The notes beneath the pieces were generated by a model that was not told the DNA's origin, searched no databases, and saw nothing but the letters and a program-made list of their open reading frames with translations. A stretch of 56,217 nt of DNA, taken from contig CAZCUD010000021.1 of assembly GCA_964501785.1 (NCBI GenBank), positions 1 to 56,217 on the forward strand. Reading direction: 5' to 3'. Below, in pieces: positions 30,134 to 37,345 of the stretch. The stretch is from DATBSK01 sp964501785 (lineage in GTDB: Bacteria > Actinomycetota > Acidimicrobiia > IMCC26256 > PALSA-555). A program made the translations under genes and the position numbers. The first letter of the stretch is position 1, and each line of letters starts with the position of its first letter.

Positions 30134-30922
30134 ATGATCGCCGACGTGAGCAACGTCGCCCTCGTCACCGGATGCTCGTCGGACCTCGGCGCGGCGACGG
30201 TGCGCGCGCTCGCGAGCCACGGATGGCGCGTCGCGGCGACCGACCTCCGGCCGGAGGCCCTCGCCGACCTCGCCGACTGGCGGGGCGTGTCGACCTACGG
30301 CCTCGACGTCACCGACGCGGGCTCGATCGCCACCACGCATGCCGCCGTCGAGCGCGATCTCGGCCCCGTCGACGCCGTCGTCAACCATGCGGGTCACGCA
30401 CTGGTCGGTCCGCTCGAGGAGCTCGACCTCGACGAGGTCCGTCGACAGCTCGAGACGAACGTCTTCGGCGCGCTCGCAGTGTGCAAGACCGTGCTGCCGA
30501 CGATGCGTTCGCGGCGCTCGGGGCGAATCCTCAACGTCTCCTCCATCGGCGGAAGGTGGTCGCCGACGATGCGCGGGGCGTTCGCCGCGTCGAAGCACGT
30601 GTTGGAGGCATTCACCGACTCCCTGCGAGTCGAGGTCGCGTCGTGGGGCGTCCGCGTCGTGCTCGTCACGCCCGGGTCGACCGAGCAGGCGCCCGACCAC
30701 GCTCGCCGCGCCGACGACTGCGCGGCCGTCGTCTGCCACGCGCTCGAGGTCCGACGGCCGAGGGCCCGATACGCGGTCGCCGCGCCGGGCTCCTCGATGT
30801 CCATCACGGCGAAGCGTCTCGTGCCTCCCCGTCTGCTCGAGGCCGTCGCAGGGCGGCGCCTCCGGGAAGAGCGCTCCCCGTCGACCGGCACTCCGCCGGT
30901 GACGGCCCCGGCCGCCGGCTGA
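30134..30922 (+). CDS. SDR-fold protein with catalytic Tyr replaced by Phe
   Basis: The 262-residue protein (or 258 from GTG 30146) has the Rossmann motif VTGCSSDLGAA, NHAGHALVGPL instead of NNAG, and the Ser region LNVSSIGGRW. The YxxxK motif reads FAASK: the Tyr codon is TTC (Phe150) while Lys154 is kept, confirmed from bases 30581-30595. Classical SDR catalysis needs the Tyr, so it is either non-catalytic, perhaps a scaffold or sensor, or uses another acid. The rest (SKHVLEAFTDSLRVEVASWGVRVVLVTPG) looks like a normal retinol-dehydrogenase-type SDR. It stands alone, 125 nt after the island. Confidence 0.82.
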   Translation: MIADVSNVALVTGCSSDLGAATVRALASHGWRVAATDLRPEALADLADWRGVSTYGLDVTDAGSIATTHAAVERDLGPVDAVVNHAGHALVGPLEELDLDEVRRQLETNVFGALAVCKTVLPTMRSRRSGRILNVSSIGGRWSPTMRGAFAASKHVLEAFTDSLRVEVASWGVRVVLVTPGSTEQAPDHARRADDCAAVVCHALEVRRPRARYAVAAPGSSMSITAKRLVPPRLLEAVAGRRLREERSPSTGTPPVTAPAAG

Positions 30923-31014
30923 GTCCGGCTCGGCGCGCGCCGAGCGCCCGCCGCGGTCCGAACGAGGCGCGCGACGCGCACGAGCACGGATCGGGGATCG
31001 CAGCCGACGCCGGA

Positions 31015-31020
31015 TAGGGT
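31015..31020 (+). promoter_or_regulatory. Putative -10 box (TAGGGT) for the SDR at 31029
   Basis: TAGGGT lies eight bases before ATG 31029 without a Shine-Dalgarno; identical hexamers precede the genes at 31996 and 50686. Confidence 0.5.
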
Positions 31021-31028
31021 CGCCGGTC

Positions 31029-31922
31029 ATGGCGTATCTGGACGGGAAGACGATCGCGATCACGGGAGCGGGCCGCGGCATCGGGCGGGCGGTGGCGATC
31101 GCATGCGCGGAGGCGGGCGCGAACGTGGTCGTCAACGACTACGGCGTGAGCATCGACGGGAGTGACCCCAGCAGCGAGGTCGCCGACGAGGTCGTCGCCG
31201 AGATCACGGGCAACGGCGGTCAGGCCGTCGCGGTGGCCGACAGCGTCACGACCATGGAGGGCGGCGCCCGGATCGTGCAGACGGCGGTCGACACCTACGG
31301 TCGCATCGACGGTGTCGTGTGCGTCGCCGGGATCCTCCGGGAGCGCATGCTCTTCAACATGGCCGAGGAGGAGTGGGACCCGGTCATCGAGACCCACCTG
31401 AAGGGCACGTTCACGGTCTTCCGTGCCGCCGCTCCCCTGATGCGTGAGCAGAAGTCCGGCACGCTGATCGGGTTCACGTCGGGCGCGTTCGCGGGCAGCG
31501 TCGCGCAGGCGAACTACAGCGCCGCGAAGGGCGGCATCGTGTCGCTCGTCCGCAGTGCGGCGGTCGGCCTCCACAAGTACGGCGTCACCGCGAACTGCAT
31601 CGCGCCGGTCGCCAAGAGCCGCATGTCGGCGAACGTCCCCGGCGACCTCACCATGGGCGAGCCCGAGGACGTCGCCCCGATGGTCGTGTTCCTGCTCGGC
31701 GACAAGGCACGGGACGTCACCGGACAGGTCTACACGGCCAACGACGGGATCATCGCGGTGTGGAACCAGCCGGTCGAGGTGCGCGAGATGCGCAAGGACG
31801 GGCGCTGGACCCCCGAGGAGATCGCGACGCGCTTCGACGAGGTCGGCCAGGAGCGCATGCCGATGCTCGACCGCATCGAGGCGATGGCGAAGGCCGCGGC
31901 GGAGAAGAAGCAGTCCGGCTGA
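31029..31922 (+). CDS. SDR family oxidoreductase (3-hydroxyacyl-CoA dehydrogenase-like)
   Basis: The 297-residue SDR has TGAGRGIGRAVA, VNDYGVSIDGSDPSSEVADEVVAEI, a VAGILRERMLFNM segment and NYSAAKGGIVSLVRSAA with the catalytic Tyr and Lys. The insertion after beta-2 (DYGVSIDGS...) and the sequence GILRERMLFNMAEEEWDPVIETHLKG are typical of the dehydrogenase domain of peroxisomal multifunctional enzyme 2 (HSD17B4), so (3R)-hydroxyacyl-CoA or steroid substrates are likely. Its own promoter-like TAGGGT lies 8 nt upstream. It is probably monocistronic, with a DMT exporter following 73 nt later. Confidence 0.88.
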   Translation: MAYLDGKTIAITGAGRGIGRAVAIACAEAGANVVVNDYGVSIDGSDPSSEVADEVVAEITGNGGQAVAVADSVTTMEGGARIVQTAVDTYGRIDGVVCVAGILRERMLFNMAEEEWDPVIETHLKGTFTVFRAAAPLMREQKSGTLIGFTSGAFAGSVAQANYSAAKGGIVSLVRSAAVGLHKYGVTANCIAPVAKSRMSANVPGDLTMGEPEDVAPMVVFLLGDKARDVTGQVYTANDGIIAVWNQPVEVREMRKDGRWTPEEIATRFDEVGQERMPMLDRIEAMAKAAAEKKQSG

Positions 31923-31980
31923 GCGAGCCGCCCGGGTGCCGCTCGGGCGAATTTCTCTGATCGCTCCTCCGGCTCGGTCG

Positions 31981-31986
31981 TAGGGT
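31981..31986 (+). promoter_or_regulatory. Putative -10 box (TAGGGT) for the DMT transporter
   Basis: TAGGGT is nine bases before GTG 31996, with no ribosome-binding site between. Confidence 0.45.
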
Positions 31987-31995
31987 CCGAGGATC

Positions 31996-32934
31996 GTGAA
32001 CGTCGGTTCCCCCCGTACCTGGCTCGGTTCGCGCGGCGCGCTCCCGCTCGTCGCCGCGTCGCTCGCGGTGTTCGCGTGGGGGTTCGGGCCGCTCTTCGTC
32101 AAGGGGATCGACGCCCCGCTCCCGACGATCGTGCTGTTCCGCGTGGTGCTCGCGATCCCGCTCGCGGTCGGCGTCGCCTACCTCGCCGGGGGACGCGTCT
32201 CGTGGTCGCTGCTGCGCCGCGCCTTCCCGACCGCGGTCTGCTTCGGGCTCAGCTTCATCTTCGGGTTCGCTTCCTTCCAGGAGACGTCGATCGTCAACGC
32301 GACGCTCATCCCCGCGCTCCAGCCCGCGCTCGTGCTCCTCGTCGCGGGTCGGATGTTCGGAGAGCGCCGGACGCGCGCCGAGCTGGTGCTCGCGGGTGTG
32401 GCCTTCCTGGGTGTCGTCGCCGTCGTGGTGAACGCGAGCGCGGGCGAGTCGTCGCTGCAGGGCAACCTGTTCGCGGTCGCCAACCTGCTCGTGTTCACCG
32501 GCTACTTCTTGCTCGCCAAGCGGGTCCGCGACGACGACGTGCACTCGTGGTCGCTGCTCGCGGCCGTGTTCATCGACGCCGCAGTCGTCGTGGCTCCATG
32601 GGCGCTGCTCTCGGGTGCCGACGTCGGCTCGCTCCACGGCTTCGACTGGGCGTTGCTCCTCGGCTTGATCGTCCTCCCGGGCATGGTGGGGCACGGGTTC
32701 ATGACGTGGGCGCACCACTACCTCGACGTGACGATCACCTCGATGATGACGCTCGCGAACCCTGTGGTGTCGATCGTCGGCGCCTGGGTGATCTTCGACC
32801 AGGCGTTGGTGCCGCTCCAGATCATGGGCGCGATCGGGGTGCTCGTCGCGCTCGGTGCCATCCTGCGCCGGCAGCGGGCCTCGCGGGCGCTGGCCGCCGA
32901 GCGCGCGCTCTCCGGCGACCTGCTCGACGAATGA
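31996..32934 (+). CDS. DMT superfamily (EamA) transporter
   Basis: From GTG 31996 the 312-residue product has ten hydrophobic segments arranged as two EamA repeats, the first ending near residue 145 (VNASAGESSLQGN marks the linker) and the second near 290. Characteristic features are WGFGPLFVKGI in helix 1, FLGVVAVVVN at the end of repeat 1 and MMTLANPVVSIVGAWVIFDQ in repeat 2. DMT proteins export or import metabolites by proton-coupled exchange. The C-terminal tail is basic (RRQRASRALAAE). Its stop overlaps the start of the next gene (ATGA), linking it to a papain-like protein of unknown role. Confidence 0.9.
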   Translation: MNVGSPRTWLGSRGALPLVAASLAVFAWGFGPLFVKGIDAPLPTIVLFRVVLAIPLAVGVAYLAGGRVSWSLLRRAFPTAVCFGLSFIFGFASFQETSIVNATLIPALQPALVLLVAGRMFGERRTRAELVLAGVAFLGVVAVVVNASAGESSLQGNLFAVANLLVFTGYFLLAKRVRDDDVHSWSLLAAVFIDAAVVVAPWALLSGADVGSLHGFDWALLLGLIVLPGMVGHGFMTWAHHYLDVTITSMMTLANPVVSIVGAWVIFDQALVPLQIMGAIGVLVALGAILRRQRASRALAAERALSGDLLDE

Positions 32935-33542
32935 GCCACGTCGACGCGCGCCTCGACCTCTACTGGGTTCCGCTGGGTGCGGGCGCGAGCGTCGTGCGGT
33001 TCAGCGGAAAGGCGTACGAAGCGCTGGTCTCGCTCGTGCCGCGTCGTCCGCGGCGCGACCTGTACCACTCGGCTCTGATCGCGCAGGTGGACGGCACGCG
33101 CTTCGTCGTCGAGATGGCACCGGTCACCGACGGGAACGGGCGCGACGAGCGCGGTGTCGTCGCCGAGGGTGCCGTCGGATCACGCCTGCTCGGTCGGCTC
33201 CGCGTGTTCCGCTACGAGGTCCGGCGCTGGCCGGACGGCACCGTGCCCGACCTTCGATTCGCGGTCGCGAGCCCGGTGCACCTCTCGACCGACGCCGAGC
33301 GCGTCGTCGAAGCGTTGGCGCTCGTCGAACGCGTCCCCACCCCGGTGTGGGGTCGCGACGAGCTGCACGCGGGCGAGATGTGGAACTGCAACTCGGTCGT
33401 GTCGTGGGTCCTGTGTCGGGCCGGCCTCGACGCGCTCGCGGGCGAGCCGCCGGGTGGCGGGCGCGCCCCCGGGTGGTCGGCAGGCCTCGCGGTCGCGCGG
33501 CGCGACCGGCTCGACGCGGCTCCGGACCCCGGGGCCGACTGA
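32931..33542 (+). CDS. Hypothetical protein, possible circularly permuted NlpC/P60-like fold
   Basis: The 203-residue protein starts with an ATGA overlap behind the DMT gene. I do not recognise it by name. The first part has RRDLYHSALIAQVDGTRFVVEMAP, a His followed by a beta-hairpin; the last third has HAGEMWNCNSVVSWVLCRAGL, a Cys at the N-terminus of a helix. A His-strand block placed before a helix-Cys block is what is seen in circularly permuted NlpC/P60 (LRAT, YaeF/G6R-like) papain folds, which are acyltransferases, amidases or proteases. The Cys-first order of normal NlpC/P60 is absent. No signal peptide is visible, so it is probably cytosolic. Confidence 0.6.
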   Translation: MSHVDARLDLYWVPLGAGASVVRFSGKAYEALVSLVPRRPRRDLYHSALIAQVDGTRFVVEMAPVTDGNGRDERGVVAEGAVGSRLLGRLRVFRYEVRRWPDGTVPDLRFAVASPVHLSTDAERVVEALALVERVPTPVWGRDELHAGEMWNCNSVVSWVLCRAGLDALAGEPPGGGRAPGWSAGLAVARRDRLDAAPDPGAD

Positions 33543-33559
33543 GCAGTCGGGTCAGTCGG
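33535..33559. terminator. Shared hairpin spanning both stop codons of convergent genes
   Basis: CCGACTGA (33535-33542) and TCAGTCGG (33552-33559) are perfect 8-bp arms 9 nt apart. They include the TGA of the NlpC-like gene and the TCA (TGA on minus) of the cupin gene. Confidence 0.5.
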
Positions 33560-34013
33560 TCGACCGCAGCTCGAAGTCGGCCCAGTCGAACCCGGGCACG
33601 ACGACGCAGGTCACGAGGCTCCACGGGCCGCCCGCCGGCGTCGCCGACTGCCATGCGCCGGGCGGGACGACGGCCTGCGGCTCGTGGCCGGCGCTCGGGT
33701 CGGGTCCGAGGACGTGCCGGGCACCTTCGACGTGCAGCTCCATCGGCGCGCCGCCCTGCCAGCACCACAGCTCCTCGCTCCGCACGCGGTGCTCGAGCGA
33801 GCGCTCACCGGCGGGCAGCAAGTAGAGGATGGCGGTGGCAAGCGCTCTCGGTCCGCTGCCTCCGGGCGGCGTCACCTGCACCGGCGACGTGTAGGTGCGG
33901 CGGTAGAAGCCACGCTCGGGGTGCGGCTCGAGCCGCCAACGGGCCACGGCGGTGGCGACGTCCATCCCCGTCGGGTCGAGTCGTTCGACGTCGGGTCGGT
34001 CGGCCGCGGCCAT
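33552..34013 (-). CDS. DUF985/cupin_5 family protein
   Basis: From ATG 34013 the protein has 153 residues. LEPHPERGFYRRTYTS, AILYLLPAGERSLEHRVRSEELWCWQGGAPMELHV and VVPPGAWQSATPAGGPWSLVTCVVVPGFDWADFEL form the complete DUF985 pattern, a single cupin barrel in which His and Glu residues could bind a metal. Homologues are predicted sugar-binding or isomerase-like cupins without an established reaction. A longer reading from 34175 overlaps the divergent MaoC gene and is rejected. The gene is divergent from the MaoC pair with only 25 bp between start codons. Confidence 0.85.
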   Translation of the reverse strand: MAAADRPDVERLDPTGMDVATAVARWRLEPHPERGFYRRTYTSPVQVTPPGGSGPRALATAILYLLPAGERSLEHRVRSEELWCWQGGAPMELHVEGARHVLGPDPSAGHEPQAVVPPGAWQSATPAGGPWSLVTCVVVPGFDWADFELRSTD

Positions 34014-34020
34014 GGTCCGC

Positions 34021-34030
34021 AGGGTAGGTT
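34021..34030. promoter_or_regulatory. Overlapping divergent -10 boxes
   Basis: AGGGTAGGTT contains TAGGTT (34025-34030) for the plus-strand MaoC gene, eight bases before GTG 34039, and TACCCT on the minus strand (34021-34026), seven bases before the cupin ATG 34013. The two boxes share two base pairs. Confidence 0.5.
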
Positions 34031-34038
34031 CCCCCGCC

Positions 34039-34587
34039 GTGCCCGAGTCGCTCGACGACCAGCTCCAGGCCCTGGTCGGCCGACCCCTGTCGGAGGGTCG
34101 CGCGTCGACCCGGGCTCCCGACGAGGTCAACCAGGCGATGATCCGGCACTGGGCGGCCGCGTTCGAGGATGCCAACCCCGTCTACACCGATCCCGACGCG
34201 GCGGCACGCTCTCGTCACGGACAGATCGTGGCGCCGCCGCTGATGCTCCAGACGTGGACGATGGCGACCCCGGTCATCACCGGGATCGCCGAGCGGGGTG
34301 GTGCGCCCGTCGACGACGGGCGCGCCCCGGTGCTCGCCCTCCTCGACGACGAGGGGTTCACCGGCACGCTTGCGTCGAACTCCGAGTTCGAGTTCCTCCG
34401 CTACCTGCACATCGGGGACCACGTCACCGCGACGACCGTGCTCGAGTCGGTGTCGGACCGGAAGCAGACGCGCCTCGGGTCCGGCTACTTCGTGACGTGG
34501 CTCACGACCTACACCGACCAGGACGGTGCGGCCGTCGGACGCCAGCGGTTCCGCATCCTGAAGTTCCGGCCCGAGGGTGCGGCGTGA
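34039..34587 (+). CDS. MaoC-like hydratase, N-terminal (FAS1-like dehydratase) type
   Basis: The 182-residue protein starts at GTG 34039. RASTRAPDEVNQAMIRHWAAAFEDANPVYTDPDAAARSRHGQIVAPPLMLQTWT is the typical opening of FAS1-like hotdog dehydratase domains, which lack the full Asp-His hydratase motif and pair with a catalytic MaoC partner. DHVTATTVLESVSDRKQTRLGSGYFVTW is the second half of the hotdog. Its stop overlaps the start of the catalytic partner (GTGA). The two-gene arrangement resembles the split ChsH1-ChsH2 or HtdXY-type enoyl-CoA hydratases, so the complex should hydrate an unsaturated, perhaps bulky, acyl-CoA. Confidence 0.85.
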   Translation: MPESLDDQLQALVGRPLSEGRASTRAPDEVNQAMIRHWAAAFEDANPVYTDPDAAARSRHGQIVAPPLMLQTWTMATPVITGIAERGGAPVDDGRAPVLALLDDEGFTGTLASNSEFEFLRYLHIGDHVTATTVLESVSDRKQTRLGSGYFVTWLTTYTDQDGAAVGRQRFRILKFRPEGAA

Positions 34588-35021
34588 GCGCGCGATCCGT
34601 CGACTGGCGCGACCTCGCCGTGGGCGACGAGCTCCCCGAGATGGCGATCGACATCACGCCGACGCGAGTCGTCGCCGGCGCGATCGCCACTCGCGACTTC
34701 ATGCCGGTGCACCACGACCGCGCGTATGCGAACAGCCAGGGCGCACCGGACATCTTCATGAACATCCTCTCGGACACCGCGTACGTGAGTCGGTTCCTCA
34801 CCGACTGGGCCGGCCCCGACGCGATGATCCAGCGCCTCTCGATCCGCCTCGGCGTGCCGGTGTTCCCCGGGCACGTGCTGCGGTTCACCGGCGCGGTCAC
34901 AGGTCTGGAGCGCGATGGTGACGAGGGTCTCGTCGACCTCGAGCTCCGGGCGGTCAACGAGCTCGGCGAGCACGTGAGCGGCACGGCCCGGATCGGGTTG
35001 CCGCTCGGAAAGGGGTCGTGA
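34584..35021 (+). CDS. MaoC family dehydratase
   Basis: The 145-residue protein starts at GTG 34584, inside the stop of the previous gene. TRDFMPVHHDRAYANSQGAPDIFMNI is the MaoC hydratase motif with the catalytic Asp/His region, followed by SRFLTDWAGPDAMIQRLSIRLGVPVFPGHVLRFTGAV, the hotdog central helix and following strand. It likely supplies the active site of a heteromeric (R)-specific enoyl-CoA hydratase with its upstream partner. The downstream zinc alcohol dehydrogenase again overlaps or abuts by a GTGA, so hydration and oxidation are coupled at the level of expression. Confidence 0.87.
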   Translation: MSARSVDWRDLAVGDELPEMAIDITPTRVVAGAIATRDFMPVHHDRAYANSQGAPDIFMNILSDTAYVSRFLTDWAGPDAMIQRLSIRLGVPVFPGHVLRFTGAVTGLERDGDEGLVDLELRAVNELGEHVSGTARIGLPLGKGS

Positions 35022-35023
35022 AC

Positions 35024-36049
35024 ATGCAGGCGATCACGCTGGAGGGCGAGGAGCTCACGGTCGGGGAGCTCCCAGACCCGACCCCCGCGGCCGACGAGGC
35101 ACTCGTGCGGATCCGGACGTCGGGGGTCTGCCACTCCGACCTGCACATGGCGAAGGGGGAGTGGCGAGGCATCCCGAGCCTCGGGACGCTGGGCCACGAG
35201 GCGATCGGCATCGTCGAGGCGCTGGGCCCGGGCGCGGAGCGCTACGTGAGCGTCGGCGACCGGGTCATCCTCGGCCTGGGAGGCATGGGTGGTGGGTACT
35301 GGTGCGGGGCGTGCGAGTTCTGCCTCAGCGGCCGGCCACGGCTGTGCGCGCAGTCGAAGCCGATCCTCGGCACCTTCGCGGAGCTGATCTCGGTGTGGGC
35401 GCCGTCGCTCGTGCTCCTGCCCGACTCGATCGACGACCACGAGGCCCCGCTCGCCTGCGGTGGGCTGACCGCGTACAGCGCGGTCAAGAAGCTGTTCGCG
35501 AACGGGCTGACGCCGCCGCGCGTCATCGGAGTGGTCGGTGCCGCCGGTGGTCTCGGGCACTACGCGGTGCAGATCCTGCGGACCTTCGGGTTCCACGTGC
35601 TGGCGGTCGACGTGGGTGCGGAGCGACTCGAGTTCGTGCGCTCGCTCGGAGCGGAGCGGGCGGTGAGTGCCGACGAGGCGATCAACGTCGCGCAGGACGA
35701 GTTCGGCGGTGTCGACGCGGTGCTCGTGTTCGCCGCTCGCATGGCCGGCTTCGATCTCGCGCTCAAGATGCTCCGGCGCGGCGGCCTCTTCGTCGCGGTC
35801 GGCATCCCGCCCGAGAGCGACGGCAACTTCGAGCTGCACCCGTTCGAGATGTTCCTCAGCGACCCGACGATCATGTACTCCGCCGTGGGCACGGTGCAGG
35901 AGATGCGCGAGCTGGTCGACCTCGTGGCGGCCGGTCGCGTGAAGACCCACGTGTCGCGGGTGGGACGCCTCGAGGACGTGCCGTCGATCTTCGACGACCT
36001 CCAGGCCGGCCGCTACCACGGCCGGGCGGTGCTGGAGATCGGTACCTGA
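35024..36049 (+). CDS. Zinc-dependent alcohol dehydrogenase (MDR family)
   Basis: ATG 35024 has AAGGGG eight bases upstream and is preferred to GTG 35018. The 341-residue protein has the catalytic zinc ligand in SGVCHSDLHMAKG, then LGHEAIGIVEALGPG, a complete structural zinc knot CGACEFCLSGRPRLC and the cofactor motif VVGAAGGLGHYAVQIL. The YWCGACEFC spacing fits class-III-like and NAD-dependent actinobacterial dehydrogenases. It oxidises an alcohol to an aldehyde or ketone. It ends the MaoC operon, followed by a GC-rich hairpin. Confidence 0.93.
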   Translation: MQAITLEGEELTVGELPDPTPAADEALVRIRTSGVCHSDLHMAKGEWRGIPSLGTLGHEAIGIVEALGPGAERYVSVGDRVILGLGGMGGGYWCGACEFCLSGRPRLCAQSKPILGTFAELISVWAPSLVLLPDSIDDHEAPLACGGLTAYSAVKKLFANGLTPPRVIGVVGAAGGLGHYAVQILRTFGFHVLAVDVGAERLEFVRSLGAERAVSADEAINVAQDEFGGVDAVLVFAARMAGFDLALKMLRRGGLFVAVGIPPESDGNFELHPFEMFLSDPTIMYSAVGTVQEMRELVDLVAAGRVKTHVSRVGRLEDVPSIFDDLQAGRYHGRAVLEIGT

Positions 36050-36053
36050 GATC

Positions 36054-36069
36054 AGGGCCTTTCGGCCCT
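36054..36069 (+). terminator. Hairpin after the alcohol dehydrogenase
   Basis: AGGGCC-TTTC-GGCCCT, a perfect 6-bp stem four bases after the stop codon. Confidence 0.55.
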
Positions 36070-36142
36070 CGCACCGCACTCCGACCCGGTCGAGCATGCG
36101 TCGTCGCGGCGATCGAGGTCGCCCTCGCCGCGACGGCCGTGA

Positions 36143-36337
36143 TCGCGGACCTGCTGGCTCGCTCACCGTGAGCAGGGGATCGTCGGGGTGGTCGTCACGA
36201 CGCTCGACGCGATCGCGTTCTGCGCTCTTCGGTACCGGCATCGCACGGTCTGGGCGTCGGTGTTCGCCCATGGGTGGAGCAACACGATCGGGCTGATCAC
36301 CTTCTTCCTCGTCGGGACGGTCCACGGCCTCTGGTGA
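36143..36337 (+). pseudogene. Remnant of a CPBP (CAAX-type) membrane protease
   Basis: The 333-bp gap between the dehydrogenase and the DrrA-type gene has no intact gene. One open frame ends at 36335-36337 with VVVTTLDAIAFCALRYRHRT, then VWASVFAHGWSNTIGLITFF and LVGTVHGLW, which closely resembles the last two helices of CPBP intramembrane proteases, including the HxxxN motif (HGWSN). No start codon or EExxxR motif lies upstream in frame. A hydrophobic stretch AAIEVALAATAVIADLL sits in a different frame just before (stop at 36171), suggesting an internal deletion plus frameshift. It is a probable gene relic. Confidence 0.5.
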
Positions 36338-36382
36338 GCGTCCGGTGCATGGTGGGGTCGCTCGGTTGGGAAGAATCACCGG

Positions 36383-37345
36383 ATGGATCCGATGATCGAG
36401 GCCCAGGGCCTCACCAAGCGCTTCGGGGAGGTGGAGGCACTCGCCGGGCTCGACCTCGTCGCACCGGGTGGGCAGGTCCTCGCGATCCTCGGCCCGAACG
36501 GGGCGGGCAAGACGACGTTCATCCGGACGATCTCGACGCTCACCCGCGCCGACGAGGGGTCGTTGCGGGTCGCGGGCATCGACGTCGCGCAGCACCCGAG
36601 CCAGGTGCGGCGCGCCATCGGGCTCGCCGGCCAGTACGCCGCGGTCGAGCCGGCGATGACCGGGCGCGAGAACCTGCGCATGGTCGCCCGTCTGTTCGGC
36701 CACGACCGCGCCAGCGCTCGCGTCGCGGCCGACCAGGTGCTCGAGCAGCTCGACCTCACCGATGCGGGCGACCGGCTGGTGCGCACGTACTCCGGCGGGA
36801 TGGCACGCCGACTCGACCTGGGTGCGAGCCTCGTCGGCGCGCCGCGCATCCTCCTGCTCGACGAGCCGACCACCGGCCTCGACCCGCGCAGCCGCAACGA
36901 GCTCTGGCTGGCGATCGAAGAGCTGGCGGCGCGGGGCACCGACGTGGTGCTCACGACCCAGTACCTCGAGGAGGCGGACCGCCTCGCCGATCAGATCGCG
37001 ATCATCGACCGAGGGCGGCTCGTCGCGTCGGGCACCGGGGACGAGCTCAAGTCGCGCCTCGGTCGTGACGTGGTCGACGTCCGAGTGGCCGACGAGGCCG
37101 ATCTCGAGCGAGCGGCCGCCGCGCTCGGCCCGGAGGCGACCATCGACCGCGCAACCGCGCACATCGCCCTCCCGGTGACCGAGGGCGCCGACGAGCTGAT
37201 CGCCGCGGTCCAGGCCCTCGGCGCTGCGAACGTCGCGGTCGACGACGTGGCGCTGCGGCGCCCGACGCTCGACGACGTGTTCCTGGCGCTCACCGGTCGC
37301 ACGACCGTGGAGCAGGACCAGAGTGACGAGGAGGCGACATCGTGA
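36383..37345 (+). CDS. DrrA-type ABC exporter ATPase
   Basis: The 320-residue protein has one nucleotide-binding domain: Walker A GPNGAGKTT, Q-loop region LAGQYAAVEPAMTGREN, signature YSGGMARRLDLGASL and Walker B ILLLDEPTTGLDPRSR with H-loop-like TTQYLEEADRLAD. A C-terminal regulatory extension of ~90 residues (ELKSRLGRDVVDVRVADEAD onward) is characteristic of the daunorubicin-resistance DrrA family. It energises export of a lipid-like or drug-like compound with the permease encoded next, to which it is coupled by a GTGA overlap. Confidence 0.93.
   Translation: MDPMIEAQGLTKRFGEVEALAGLDLVAPGGQVLAILGPNGAGKTTFIRTISTLTRADEGSLRVAGIDVAQHPSQVRRAIGLAGQYAAVEPAMTGRENLRMVARLFGHDRASARVAADQVLEQLDLTDAGDRLVRTYSGGMARRLDLGASLVGAPRILLLDEPTTGLDPRSRNELWLAIEELAARGTDVVLTTQYLEEADRLADQIAIIDRGRLVASGTGDELKSRLGRDVVDVRVADEADLERAAAALGPEATIDRATAHIALPVTEGADELIAAVQALGAANVAVDDVALRRPTLDDVFLALTGRTTVEQDQSDEEATS

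Noticed and set aside
36096..36296. A 66-codon plus-strand frame between the alcohol dehydrogenase and the DrrA-type gene
   Set aside because: Arg- and Ser-rich shadow; the CPBP-like segment is in a different frame of the same stretch.
34502..37162. An 886-codon open frame on the minus strand opposite the MaoC, alcohol dehydrogenase and DrrA-type genes
   Set aside because: It is antisense to four well-supported genes, full of Arg, Glu and His from GC-rich codon complement, and shows no domain. It is a frame shadow.
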